This document shows positions 8,628 to 17,138 of a DNA stretch of 64,000 nt, piece by piece. The notes below the pieces were generated by a model. That model did no database searches, was not told where the DNA came from, and worked only from the letters and a program-made list of their open reading frames with translations. Made by a program: the position numbers and the translations under genes. The DNA is taken from positions 37,269 through 101,268 of the forward strand of contig JAAXIF010000031.1 in NCBI GenBank assembly GCA_012270485.1, in the 5' to 3' direction. Each line of letters starts with the position of its first letter. Positions within the stretch are counted from its first letter, which is position 1. This DNA comes from Sphingobacteriales bacterium. GTDB taxonomy: Bacteria; Bacteroidota; Bacteroidia; Chitinophagales; Chitinophagaceae.

Positions 8628-8999
8628 ATGGTAGAGATCATCAGCGTAGATAAGATTGGAGAAGATGAAAGAGGGGCTACGCATTATTTCGACACAGACA
8701 GAACCGGACAATTCATCATTGCTTACCGGAGAAAGGGTAGTATCAGTGGCAGGCATTACCATAAGGGTACAGCACCCACTAAAAATCCTGAGCAGTTAAT
8801 ATTGATGCAGGGAGAGGCAACTGTAAACTGGTTTGATGTACAAGGCGATGCGAAAGGTTCTATTCAAGTAAAAGCACCGGCTAAAATATTCATTCAACCA
8901 TGGGCATGGCATGAAGTAATTGCGGATACGGATATCATCATGTTTGAATTGAATGGATTAGAAGATGCAAAAGACGATACATTCAGAATTGAGAAATAG
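8628..8999 (+). CDS. cupin-fold protein
   Basis: A 123-residue single-domain protein. The pattern GSISGRHYHKGT, EQLILMQGEATVNW and IFIQPWAWHEVIAD gives the two cupin motifs with plausible metal ligands (His-His-Glu-like and a later His). It resembles the sugar-isomerase or WxcM-like cupins. It lies between the DUF1835 gene and parC on the same strand. Substrate unknown. Confidence 0.75.
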   Translation: MVEIISVDKIGEDERGATHYFDTDRTGQFIIAYRRKGSISGRHYHKGTAPTKNPEQLILMQGEATVNWFDVQGDAKGSIQVKAPAKIFIQPWAWHEVIADTDIIMFELNGLEDAKDDTFRIEK

Positions 9000-9034
9000 G
9001 GTGTAAGGATACACCAACAACAAATGACGAGAAG

Positions 9035-11548
9035 ATGGCGAAGGAAAAACAACCCAACAGGGTTTTTGAAAATCAATCAGGTGTACAGGGACAATACCGG
9101 AACTGGTTTCTGGATTATGCTTCCTATGTAATATTGGAAAGAGCGATTCCTGCAATTGAAGATGGTTTAAAACCCGTTCAACGCAGGATATTACATGCGA
9201 TGAAAGAAATGGATGATGGACGCTTTAACAAAGTGGCCAATATCATCGGACAAAGTATGCAGTACCATCCACATGGAGATGCGAGTATTGGTGATGCATT
9301 GGTGAATCTTGGACAAAAAGATTTGCTGATTGAAACACAAGGTAACTGGGGAGATGTAAGAACAGGCGATGAAGCAGCCGCTTCAAGGTATATTGAAGCG
9401 CGCTTGTCTAAATTTGCACTCGAAGTAGCATTCAATCATAAAACCACACATTGGCAATTGAGTTATGATGGTAGGAAGAATGAGCCTATTACTTTGCCAA
9501 TGAAATTCCCATTACTATTGGCTCAGGGTGCCGATGGTATTGCGGTGGGTTTATCTACTAAAATTCTTCCTCATAATTTCTGTGAGTTGATTGACGCTTC
9601 TATCAAATACCTGAAAGGCAAAAAGTTTGAGATCTATCCCGATTTTCAAACAGGAGGTATGATTGATGTGTCTAACTATAATGAAGGGAAAAGAGGTGGG
9701 AAAGTTCGTGTACGAGCGCATATTGAGGAGTTGGATAAAAAAACACTGGTGATACGGGATGTGCCTTTTGGTGTTACGACTACCCAATTGATGGAAAGCA
9801 TCACCAAAGCGAATGACCAAGGTAAGATCAAGATCAAAAAAGTAACAGATGTTACAGCACAGGAAGTAGAAATTCATATTGATCTTGCTGCTGGTATTTC
9901 TACAGATATCACCATTGATGCTTTGTATGCGTTTACTGATTGTGAAGTAAGTATTTCTCCCAATGCATGTGTAGTAGTAGAGCAAAAGCCGCAATTCTTA
10001 GGGGTACATGAATTGTTAAAAGTATCTGCTGATAATACAAAGACATTACTAGGAAGAGAATTAGAGATCAGACTGGCAGAGTTGGAAGACAAATGGCATT
10101 ATACTTCGTTGGAAAAAATCTTCTTTGAAGAAAAGATATACAAAGAGCTTGAACAGAAGCATGCTACTTGGGACTTGGTGATAGAGGCCATCAGTAAAGC
10201 TTTTGAGCCATTCAGGAAAAAACTCAAACGTGCGATAGGAAGAGAAGATATTTTAAAACTAACAGAAAAACCTGTTCGTAGAATTTATCGTCTGGATATC
10301 AATGAACTCAACGAGCAGATCAAAGGAATAGAGGCAGAGATCAAACAAGTAAAATTTGATTTAGAGCATTTGACTGATTTTGCTGTTGCCTATTTTGAAA
10401 ACTTACTCAAAAAATTTGGTAAGGGCAGAGAAAGAAAAACAGAGATCAAGGAGTTTGATACCATTCAGGTGAAACAAGTAGCAATTGCCAATACCAAATT
10501 ATACCTGAATCGAGCAGAAGGATTTATTGGGACTTCTTTGAAGAAGGATGAATTTTTGTGTGATTGTTCTGATTACGATGATATCATTGCATTTACTAAA
10601 TCAGGCACCATGAAAGTGGTGAAAGTATCTGATAAGGTATTTGTAGGGAAGGACATTCTTCATGCTGCTGTTTTTAGAAAAAATGACGAGCGTACGACCT
10701 ATAATATGATTTATTTGGATGGCGCCAGCGGAACCAGTTATGCCAAACGTTTCAATGTAACAGGCGTAACACGAGACAAAGAATATGATCTCACCAAAGG
10801 AGCTGATAAAAGTAAGGTCCATTATTTCACCGCCAATCCCAATGGTGAAGCAGAAGTAGTGAAAGTGGTATTGAGTCCAAATTGTACAGCCCGCAATAAA
10901 GAATTTGATTTTTATTTTGAAGAATTAGAGATCAAAGGAAGAAGTAGTATGGGTAACCAGGTGACGAAGTATCCTATTAAAACAGTGAAACTGAAAGAAG
11001 CGGGTAAGAGCACTTTGGCAGGCGTGAAATTATGGTTTGATGATAAGTTTGGCAGATTGAATACCGAAGAAAAGGGGCAATACCTGGGAAGTTTTGAAGA
11101 TGAGAAACTACTGGTTATCTACAATGACGGTAGTTATGAATTGACAGATACAGAAATGACCCAGCGTTTTGATCCGGAAAAAGTAACCCTGATCGAAAAA
11201 TTTGATCCGAATAAAATCATTACTGCTGTATACCTGGATAATGATAAAGGACAATTCAACATCAAACGTTTCAAGATTGAAACCAGCACGCTGAAAACAC
11301 AGTTCTTATTCATTAAAGAAGGAGATGGTAACAGACTTGAAGCTGTTACAACAGATGATGAACCTATACTTGTAGTACAAACAGGTAGGGGTGCACAAGT
11401 GCGTAAAGCAAAATTCAAAGTGGCCAAAATGGTAGAAGTGATGGGCTGGAAAGCAGTAGGGGCAAAGCTGACAGACTTCAACAAAAGCATTGAAATGGAA
11501 TGGGAGCAAAGACCCAAAGATGATAACCCGATGCCGGAGTTGTTTTAG
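9035..11548 (+). CDS. parC: DNA topoisomerase IV subunit A
   Basis: The DNA-cleaving subunit, 837 residues. The breakage-reunion domain is clear: DGLKPVQRRILHAM, YHPHGDASIGDALVNL, and the catalytic tyrosine in AASRYIEARLSK (about residue 115). The coiled region (about 380-460, ELNEQIKGIEAEIKQVKFDLEHL) is followed by a C-terminal beta-propeller-like region. The quinolone-resistance region reads HPHGDASIGDAL, so there is Ala after Asp where many enzymes have Ser or Thr; resistance cannot be judged from this. Partner of ParE, three genes upstream. Confidence 0.93.
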   Translation: MAKEKQPNRVFENQSGVQGQYRNWFLDYASYVILERAIPAIEDGLKPVQRRILHAMKEMDDGRFNKVANIIGQSMQYHPHGDASIGDALVNLGQKDLLIETQGNWGDVRTGDEAAASRYIEARLSKFALEVAFNHKTTHWQLSYDGRKNEPITLPMKFPLLLAQGADGIAVGLSTKILPHNFCELIDASIKYLKGKKFEIYPDFQTGGMIDVSNYNEGKRGGKVRVRAHIEELDKKTLVIRDVPFGVTTTQLMESITKANDQGKIKIKKVTDVTAQEVEIHIDLAAGISTDITIDALYAFTDCEVSISPNACVVVEQKPQFLGVHELLKVSADNTKTLLGRELEIRLAELEDKWHYTSLEKIFFEEKIYKELEQKHATWDLVIEAISKAFEPFRKKLKRAIGREDILKLTEKPVRRIYRLDINELNEQIKGIEAEIKQVKFDLEHLTDFAVAYFENLLKKFGKGRERKTEIKEFDTIQVKQVAIANTKLYLNRAEGFIGTSLKKDEFLCDCSDYDDIIAFTKSGTMKVVKVSDKVFVGKDILHAAVFRKNDERTTYNMIYLDGASGTSYAKRFNVTGVTRDKEYDLTKGADKSKVHYFTANPNGEAEVVKVVLSPNCTARNKEFDFYFEELEIKGRSSMGNQVTKYPIKTVKLKEAGKSTLAGVKLWFDDKFGRLNTEEKGQYLGSFEDEKLLVIYNDGSYELTDTEMTQRFDPEKVTLIEKFDPNKIITAVYLDNDKGQFNIKRFKIETSTLKTQFLFIKEGDGNRLEAVTTDDEPILVVQTGRGAQVRKAKFKVAKMVEVMGWKAVGAKLTDFNKSIEMEWEQRPKDDNPMPELF

Positions 11549-11634
11549 GCTATTAGCCATACGCTAAAAGCAGATCACGGTTTTGCCATATGCTATTATC
11601 CATATGCCATAAGCTATCCCCTAAAAGCAGCTTA
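11549..11634. repeat. inverted heptad arrays, GCTATTA/GCCATAT words
   Basis: The stretch reads as 7-bp units (GCTATTA, GCCATAC, GCTAAAA, ... GCCATAT, GCTATTA, TCCATAT, GCCATAA, GCTATCC, CCTAAAA, GCAGCTT) between convergent parC and the secreted-protein gene at 11632. It starts 1-2 nt after the parC stop and runs to the other stop. Confidence 0.8.
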
Positions 11635-12531
11635 CTTCCTTCTCAATCTGATCGAAGCTGTTCTATTCAGATCACTGGTGAGAATGAGCTCGTGTCTTTT
11701 CTGTCCGTCATAAATGATCATGATGGCTGTATTTGGAGGGATGGTGCCTAAATTCTCTGCATACATACTGATCTCATTTACCTCTTTGGTTGAATCAAGT
11801 AAGATCATTCTTCTAAAGGCACTTTGTGTCAACGCAACGTCTTTAAATAATAGTTGATCATTCAGATAGATGGAAACTGTATCATGATCAATGGTGCCAT
11901 TATCATATAAGTCAATTCTGAGCAAATTTTCAGTGACTTCAATCTCTTTGAAAATAGATTTTTCTCTTTCTAAAAATCTGGGCTCGATCATGGTTGGAGA
12001 GATTTCTTTTCTCTCTATCATCTTCATTGTACTGATAGGATCAGTTGGGGAATCAATTTCTATGGTATCGATTTCAGGCTTTGATGCAACAGTATCTGTT
12101 GAGTATTTAAAGCGATATTGAATCGCAGGACTTGTGTATCTATGCGCTGCATCACTTTCAAAAGCACCTGTTAAGACTGATTCAGTTCGATTGACCAAAA
12201 GCGTAAAATTACCGGTGAGTATACAATCAACCCCGATCTTAGTATTGGTCGATAAATAATAGATAAACGGTATGGGTTTGAAAGTTAATTGTCTTGTTTT
12301 GGTATTGAAATTTCCATTGACTTTTACTTTGAATAGACTATCCCTAAAATAATATTGCAATTCGCCGATGACAGTATTTCCTTTTTGTTTGATGACAAGT
12401 TCAGATAAATAAGAACTATGTTCACCCGGAACTGCTACTTTACCAATACCATACCAATGCCCCGTAGCGGTTTGTGCATTGGATTGAAAAACCATGATGA
12501 AACAAACAAGTATCGTATACACCCCTTTCAT
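11632..12531 (-). CDS. secreted protein of unknown function
   Basis: A 299-residue protein with a signal peptide (MKGVYTILVCFIMVFQSNAQ). The mature part is beta-rich: the first half has a lipocalin-like sound (GHWYGIGKVAVPG, VIKQKGNTVIGELQYYF), and the C-terminal part (LLRIDLYDNGTIDHDTVSIYLNDQ, AENLGTIPPNTAIMIIYDGQKR) resembles a domain seen in other secreted Bacteroidota proteins. I do not recognise a named family. It converges on parC. Confidence 0.65.
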   Translation of the reverse strand: MKGVYTILVCFIMVFQSNAQTATGHWYGIGKVAVPGEHSSYLSELVIKQKGNTVIGELQYYFRDSLFKVKVNGNFNTKTRQLTFKPIPFIYYLSTNTKIGVDCILTGNFTLLVNRTESVLTGAFESDAAHRYTSPAIQYRFKYSTDTVASKPEIDTIEIDSPTDPISTMKMIERKEISPTMIEPRFLEREKSIFKEIEVTENLLRIDLYDNGTIDHDTVSIYLNDQLLFKDVALTQSAFRRMILLDSTKEVNEISMYAENLGTIPPNTAIMIIYDGQKRHELILTSDLNRTASIRLRRK

Positions 12532-12634
12532 GCGATGAAAATATTAAAGCCTTATGGATCAGTCTTTTAAAGTTGCTAACAGCCGTGGATACCCTTCTAA
12601 AACGTATATTCTATCGTATTCAAATAAACTAACC

Positions 12635-12642
12635 TATTTTTG
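12635..12642 (+). promoter_or_regulatory. -7 element before the CvfB-like gene
   Basis: TATTTTTG matches TAnnTTTG. Transcription would begin near 12649, downstream of the TTG used by the longest ORF (12640), so the ATG at 12658 is the better start. No clear -33 element. Confidence 0.45.
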
Positions 12643-12657
12643 CCGATTCAGATTTTT

Positions 12658-13497
12658 ATGGAAACAGTGAATGTAGGGCAATACAATACCCTCAAAGTAT
12701 CAAGAAAAGTAGATTTTGGTTTTTACCTCGAAGATGGAGGAGATGGTATTTTATTACCTACTCGTTTTGCTCCAAAAGGACTTCGAATCGGAGACGAGAT
12801 CACAGTATTTGTTTATCATGATTCAGATAATAGGCTTATTGCCACAACTCAAAAAGCGAATGCTTGCGTAGGTGAGATCGCTAAAATGAAAGCAGTGGCA
12901 GTTACCCGGCAAGGTGCGTTTCTGGATTGGGGACTGATGAAGGATCTGTTTGTTCCCGCCTCAAAACAACTGGGAGGTATGAGAGTGGGAGCTGAGTACC
13001 TTGTAAAACTCTATATCGATCAAATGACAGGAAGGGTGGCCGCTACAGAAAAAATTGAGCAATTATTGAGTAATGATGTATTGACTGTGAAAGAGTTAGA
13101 TCAGGTTGAATTATTGGTATATCGTCAATCTGAATTGGGCTATGTTGTTATCATTAACAATGTACATACCGGGATTATTCATACCAACGAGATATTCACT
13201 GAACTTAAAATCGGCGATAAACTTAAGGGCTTTGTTAAGACTATTTTGACCGGGAATAAAATTGATGTGGTGCTGGGCAAGCCCGGTTTTCAAAAAGTAG
13301 AAGATGAAGCAGAGAAAATACTTCGTTTGTTACAAGAAAACAATGGATACCTGCCTTATCATGATAAATCAGATCCGGAAGAGATCTATACTTTCTTTGG
13401 AATGAGCAAGAAGACTTTTAAGATGACAACAGGTAATCTTTATAAACAAAGAAAGATCGAGTTTACACAAACTGGGTTCAAACTGATTACGGAGTAA
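12658..13497 (+). CDS. S1-domain RNA-binding protein, CvfB/YitL family
   Basis: A 279-residue protein from ATG 12658. It begins with tandem S1/OB-type domains (residues about 1-60, 65-135, 140-210; note GAFLDWGLMKDLFVP and GYVVIINNVHTGIIHTNEI) and ends in a winged-helix segment (YHDKSDPEEIYTFFGMSKKTFKMTTGNLYKQRKIEF), the architecture of the CvfB family known from Gram-positive bacteria as a regulator that binds RNA. The longer ORF start (TTG 12640) lies inside a -7 promoter element. The gene ends at a heptad palindrome shared with its convergent neighbour. Confidence 0.85.
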   Translation: METVNVGQYNTLKVSRKVDFGFYLEDGGDGILLPTRFAPKGLRIGDEITVFVYHDSDNRLIATTQKANACVGEIAKMKAVAVTRQGAFLDWGLMKDLFVPASKQLGGMRVGAEYLVKLYIDQMTGRVAATEKIEQLLSNDVLTVKELDQVELLVYRQSELGYVVIINNVHTGIIHTNEIFTELKIGDKLKGFVKTILTGNKIDVVLGKPGFQKVEDEAEKILRLLQENNGYLPYHDKSDPEEIYTFFGMSKKTFKMTTGNLYKQRKIEFTQTGFKLITE

Positions 13498-13522
13498 TAT
13501 AGATTGGGTGAGTCTTCGGAGA

Positions 13523-13562
13523 AGTCGATAGTCCATGGACCATGGTCTATGGTCTATCGACT
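13523..13562. repeat. 40-bp near-palindrome of heptads, AGTCCAT/GGTCTAT words
   Basis: AGTCGAT, AGTCCAT, GGACCAT, GGTCTAT, GGTCTAT, CGACT. The two 20-bp halves are reverse complements with two mismatches. It lies between convergent genes, and its right 16 nt encode the last residues (VDRP) and the stop codon of the gene at 13547. It could act as a terminator in either direction, though it lacks a T run. Confidence 0.9.
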
Positions 13563-13966
13563 AACCAAGTAGTATCTGTAAATACGCTATTCCCATTGGG
13601 AGCTTTTATGGTTGTTGTTCCAACATAATAGTCGTCTGCAATTTCTTTGATATCAAAATAAAGGATACTGTTTTGATACAGTCTTTTTTCAGCATCATCT
13701 TTGGGGCCTGCACCAGAAAGATAGGTCGCCGCAAATCTGCAATTACCCAGCCAATCAATTTTCCAATACGTAGTATCTTTCGTACGGGTGTTCACGTCTT
13801 GTTGTATTCCATCAATCCGGGTAATCTGAATATGATCGCCTCTCTTGGTATAACTATGAAATTTTCCCACCTTTAATATGCTGCAATCGGGCACTATTCC
13901 ATAAAATGAACTAGCGATGATTGCTATGCAAATCAGACTACAGAAAATGAAGGCGGAACGGGGCAT
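13547..13966 (-). CDS. secreted or membrane-anchored protein of unknown function
   Basis: A 139-residue protein with one N-terminal hydrophobic segment (MPRSAFIFCSLICIAIIASSFYGIVPDC), either an uncleaved anchor or a signal sequence. The Cys at about 28 is not in a good lipobox. The rest is a small beta-rich domain (FHSYTKRGDHIQITRIDG, TYWKIDWLGNCRFAATYLSG) of the kind seen in conserved Bacteroidota proteins of unknown role. The last four residues and stop are encoded by the heptad palindrome. Confidence 0.6.
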   Translation of the reverse strand: MPRSAFIFCSLICIAIIASSFYGIVPDCSILKVGKFHSYTKRGDHIQITRIDGIQQDVNTRTKDTTYWKIDWLGNCRFAATYLSGAGPKDDAEKRLYQNSILYFDIKEIADDYYVGTTTIKAPNGNSVFTDTTWLVDRP

Positions 13967-14041
13967 AAGTTTTTGGCTAATATACTATGGTTTGATGTTC
14001 AAATTCAGTACCGAAGCTAACGATTGTTAGTATGATTGCCT

Positions 14042-14049
14042 TATATTTG
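14042..14049 (+). promoter_or_regulatory. -7 element before the thiolase gene
   Basis: TATATTTG, a perfect TAnnTTTG, 18 nt before ATG 14067. It supports that ATG over the TTG at 14058. The -33 region is weak. Confidence 0.5.
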
Positions 14050-14066
14050 CGCTTCAATTGAATTAT

Positions 14067-15257
14067 ATGTCGAACAGAACAGTATATATCGTATCTGCCG
14101 TAAGAACTCCAATGGGTTCTTTTGGTGGTAATTTGAAAGATTTTTCCGCGCCTCAGTTGGGCGCTATTGCGATCAAAGCAGCTGTTGAAAGAGCCGGTAT
14201 TCAGCCTGATCAGGTACAGGAAGTATTGATGGGTTGTGTGATACAAGCAAATACCGGACAAGCACCTGCCCGTCAGGCGGCTAAATTCGCAGGGTTACCT
14301 GATACGGTGATCTGTACTACTGTTAATAAAGTTTGCGCCAGTGGTATGAAAGCCATTTCACAAGGAGCGCAGGCAATTTTATTGGGAGATGCTGATATAG
14401 TGGTGGCTGGTGGAATGGAAAGCATGAGCAATGTTCCTTTTTATTCACCCAATCTTCGTTGGGGAAACAAATATGGTAATGTGCAACTGATCGATGGCTT
14501 AGCCAAAGATGGTTTAACCGATGTGTACCATAATTATGCCATGGGTAATGCAGCAGAACTTTGTGCCAAAGAATGTAATATTTCACGTGAAGAACAAGAT
14601 GCTTTTGCAATTGAGAGCTATAAAAGAAGTCAGGCAGCGTGGAACAATGGAAACTTTGATGCAGAAGTAGTGCCGGTGCCTATTCCTCAAAGAAAAGGAG
14701 ATCCTATTTTATTTGCGAAAGATGAAGATGCTTTCAATGTAAAGTTTGATAAGATCCCTGAATTAAAACCTGCATTTATAAAAGATGGAACCGTTACAGC
14801 AGCCAATGCTTCTACCATGAACGATGGTGCAGCAGCAGTGGTGTTGATGAGCAAAGAAAAAGCAGATTCATTAGGCATTAAACCCTTGGCCATCATTCGT
14901 AGTTATGCCGATGCAGAACAAGCGCCTGAGTGGTTCACTACAACACCGGCTTTGGCGGTTCCAAAAGCAGTAGCAAAATCCGGTTTAGAAATGAATCAGA
15001 TTGATTATGTTGAATTGAATGAAGCATTCTCTGTAGTTGGCATTGCTAATATTCAAAAAATGAAATTGGATCCTGCAAAAGTGAATGTACACGGTGGTGC
15101 TGTTTCTTTAGGTCATCCTTTGGGTTGCAGCGGTGCAAGGATCATTGTTACTTTATTACATGTGTTGAAACAACATGGTGGAAAAATAGGTGCTGCCGGT
15201 ATTTGTAATGGTGGGGGTGGTGCCAGCGCCATGGTCATTGAAAATATTTCTGCTTAA
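14067..15257 (+). CDS. acetyl-CoA C-acyltransferase (thiolase)
   Basis: A 396-residue thiolase from ATG 14067 (MSNRTVYIVS). The nucleophilic Cys is about residue 90 in NKVCASGMKA. The His of NEAFSVVG-linked segments and of GGAVSLGHPLG and the second Cys in GICNGGGGASAM are all present, so it should be active. It may act in beta-oxidation or in acetoacetyl-CoA formation; sequence alone does not decide between AtoB and FadA roles. The GNAT gene follows after 3 nt, so the two are probably co-transcribed. Confidence 0.92.
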   Translation: MSNRTVYIVSAVRTPMGSFGGNLKDFSAPQLGAIAIKAAVERAGIQPDQVQEVLMGCVIQANTGQAPARQAAKFAGLPDTVICTTVNKVCASGMKAISQGAQAILLGDADIVVAGGMESMSNVPFYSPNLRWGNKYGNVQLIDGLAKDGLTDVYHNYAMGNAAELCAKECNISREEQDAFAIESYKRSQAAWNNGNFDAEVVPVPIPQRKGDPILFAKDEDAFNVKFDKIPELKPAFIKDGTVTAANASTMNDGAAAVVLMSKEKADSLGIKPLAIIRSYADAEQAPEWFTTTPALAVPKAVAKSGLEMNQIDYVELNEAFSVVGIANIQKMKLDPAKVNVHGGAVSLGHPLGCSGARIIVTLLHVLKQHGGKIGAAGICNGGGGASAMVIENISA

Positions 15258-15260
15258 ACA

Positions 15261-15782
15261 TTGAATAGCTTGTATATCCAAACTGCCACGGCTGACGATG
15301 CATCATTGATTGCAACCATCAGCCGTGAAACTTTTTACGACAGCTTCGCCGAAAAGAATACGGTTGCGAATATGCAACTCTTTCTCGATACGCAATTCAC
15401 AGAAGAAAAACTGATGGCGGAAGTATTGGATCCCTTGAATGTTTTTTTTATAGCGTTTGTAGATGATGTACCGCTTGGATATTGTAAAATGAGCCCCGGA
15501 ACTCACACTCAAAACCCAACTACTGATCCCTCCATTGAAATTTGTCGTTTTTATGCCCGTAAAAACAGCATCGGAAAAGGGATTGGAAAAGCTTTGATGC
15601 TACACGCACTATCCTACGCGAAAGACCATGATTATAAAAAAGTATGGTTAGGTGTTTGGGAAAAGAATGAACGGGCGATTGCCTTCTATCAGTTTTTCGG
15701 ATTTTCAAAATTTGGTGAACATGATTTTTTGTTGGGAACAGATCTGCAAAGAGATTGGTTGATGGAAAAACTAGTACAATAA
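15261..15782 (+). CDS. GNAT family N-acetyltransferase
   Basis: A 173-residue protein with the GNAT fold. The acetyl-CoA loop is FYARKNSIGKGIGKALMLHAL (about residues 97-117) and the C-terminal part WLGVWEKNERAIAFYQFFGFSKFGEHDF is typical. No ATG is available in frame, so TTG 15261 (3 nt after the thiolase stop) or TTG 15270 is the start. Translational coupling to the thiolase is likely. Acceptor substrate unknown. Confidence 0.85.
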   Translation: MNSLYIQTATADDASLIATISRETFYDSFAEKNTVANMQLFLDTQFTEEKLMAEVLDPLNVFFIAFVDDVPLGYCKMSPGTHTQNPTTDPSIEICRFYARKNSIGKGIGKALMLHALSYAKDHDYKKVWLGVWEKNERAIAFYQFFGFSKFGEHDFLLGTDLQRDWLMEKLVQ

Positions 15783-15824
15783 AACAATCAGTCATTTGTT
15801 GATCACTGATCGATCAGTAAAAAA

Positions 15825-16469
15825 TTATAACCTACTAATTCCTACACGCTGTTTCAGGTATTGTTGTTTTTCAATACATGTAAGCATACAATGGGCTAAA
15901 TCTCCGGCAGTAATCTGATAATGATTGGGCTTTGGGGCATAATTAGCAGCAGTAATGTATTGTCCGGTTCCCGCCTTGTTCAAAATATCGGGGGAGCAAA
16001 TAAAAGTCCAGTCAAGAGATGAATGCGCCAGTGTTTGATAAGCAAGCAAGTGTTCATTTCCCACCGGCAGGTATTCTTTAGGGTAACCTGATTGTTCCAT
16101 CAGTAAACCTTCATCGGGCTCATCTGCATTCAAAATACCCATACCACCCAACGCAACAATTCTTTGTACACCGCACTGTTCCATCTGTTCAATGATATTT
16201 TTCATACCCAAACTTCTGGTTCGATCACTACCATCAAAACCGCCACCCAGTGTCGATAATATGGCATCCGATCCTTCAATGGCATTTCTCACATCAGCGG
16301 CGTCAAAAACATAACCTTTGATAGCGATCAAAGCATCATTATCCAGATCATGATCTATCAACTCCTCCACATTTCTTCCAAAAGCACGTACGGTATGGCC
16401 TTTGGCCATTGCCAGGGACACTATGAAGCGACCTACTTGGCCGGTAGCGCCAAAAACTGTGATGATCAT
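15825..16469 (-). CDS. NAD(P)-binding Rossmann protein (NmrA/SDR-like)
   Basis: A 214-residue protein with the dinucleotide motif VFGATGQVGRFI at residues 4-15. IEGSDAILSTLGGG, GVQRIVALGGMG and the central LAYQTLAHSSLDWTFICSPDIL segment fit the atypical SDR/NmrA-like NAD(P)H-binding family (YwnB, flavin-reductase-like). The catalytic YxxxK of classical SDRs is not obvious. Role unknown. It lies just downstream of the YtxJ gene on the same strand. Confidence 0.82.
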   Translation of the reverse strand: MIITVFGATGQVGRFIVSLAMAKGHTVRAFGRNVEELIDHDLDNDALIAIKGYVFDAADVRNAIEGSDAILSTLGGGFDGSDRTRSLGMKNIIEQMEQCGVQRIVALGGMGILNADEPDEGLLMEQSGYPKEYLPVGNEHLLAYQTLAHSSLDWTFICSPDILNKAGTGQYITAANYAPKPNHYQITAGDLAHCMLTCIEKQQYLKQRVGISRL

Positions 16470-16510
16470 GTCATTTTTTACAGCAATTTACTAAAAGCAG
16501 GCTTGCTTTC

Positions 16511-16849
16511 CTAGGCTGTTTGTGCGGCTTGTTCTGCTATTTCATCCATGCTGATACCATGATGACTTTCATCATACACACATTCTCCATTTTTGATCAG
16601 CAAAATCTGAGGTGATTCGTGGTATACAGCAAAATCGGTAGCTATTTGATCTGAAATAGAACGAAAGGCAAGAAGGTCTAAATAATGAAATGTTACTTGC
16701 TCAGGTATAGTACTTCTTTCTAAACGATTCAAGACCATGGAGCTGATGCTACAACGGGTACTATGTTTGAATATAACTTGAGCTGTTTGAAAAGATTGTT
16801 CTTTGATCTGTGCTAACTGATCAATCGAAGTAATAGGATTCCAGTTCAT
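16511..16849 (-). CDS. ytxJ: bacillithiol-system redox protein YtxJ
   Basis: A 112-residue thioredoxin-fold protein with FKHSTRCSISSMVLNRLER (about residues 27-45), where the single Cys is the monothiol active site, and a cis-Pro region SPQILLIKNG. This is the YtxJ (DUF2847) family, thought to reduce bacillithiol mixed disulfides on proteins. It implies that the organism makes bacillithiol, as many Bacteroidota do. The size is normal. Confidence 0.85.
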   Translation of the reverse strand: MNWNPITSIDQLAQIKEQSFQTAQVIFKHSTRCSISSMVLNRLERSTIPEQVTFHYLDLLAFRSISDQIATDFAVYHESPQILLIKNGECVYDESHHGISMDEIAEQAAQTA

Positions 16850-16896
16850 CTTTTTTTCTTAGAAAACAATACAAAATACAATAAGTTCAGCAGACA

Positions 16897-17016
16897 TTAA
16901 GGCTTGAAGTAGCGAGGATTGGTGGTTGGACAGCCTCTGCTTTTAGATGAAGTACAAGAACTAATCAACACTGCGCTTAATACGAGTAAGAATAGTATAG
17001 CGGTTATCTTTTTCAT
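16897..17016 (-). CDS. small lipoprotein, 39 residues
   Basis: Too short for the ORF track. ATG at 17016 gives MKKITAILFLLVLSAVLISS followed by CTSSKSRGCPTTNPRYFKP and TAA. It has a lysine N-terminus, a hydrophobic core and a lipobox (LISSC), so it should be a lipoprotein with a mature part of about 19 residues. A perfect -7 element (TATCTTTG on the minus strand, 17062-17069) lies 46 nt upstream. The short tails of such Bacteroidota lipoproteins have no known role. Confidence 0.7.
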   Translation of the reverse strand: MKKITAILFLLVLSAVLISSCTSSKSRGCPTTNPRYFKP

Positions 17017-17061
17017 GTGTTGCGATTTAAGTTAGCGTTTTGACTGTATTTTGCGCTATAA

Positions 17062-17069
17062 CAAAGATA
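17062..17069 (-). promoter_or_regulatory. -7 element of the small lipoprotein gene
   Basis: TATCTTTG on the minus strand matches TAnnTTTG exactly; no clear -33 box. It supports transcription of the 39-codon gene. Confidence 0.45.
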
Positions 17070-17138
17070 CTGATTTGACTGAAATTGTTGCTTTCAGACA
17101 GTTAATATGCATAAAACGATAGAAATCAAAGTATTATT

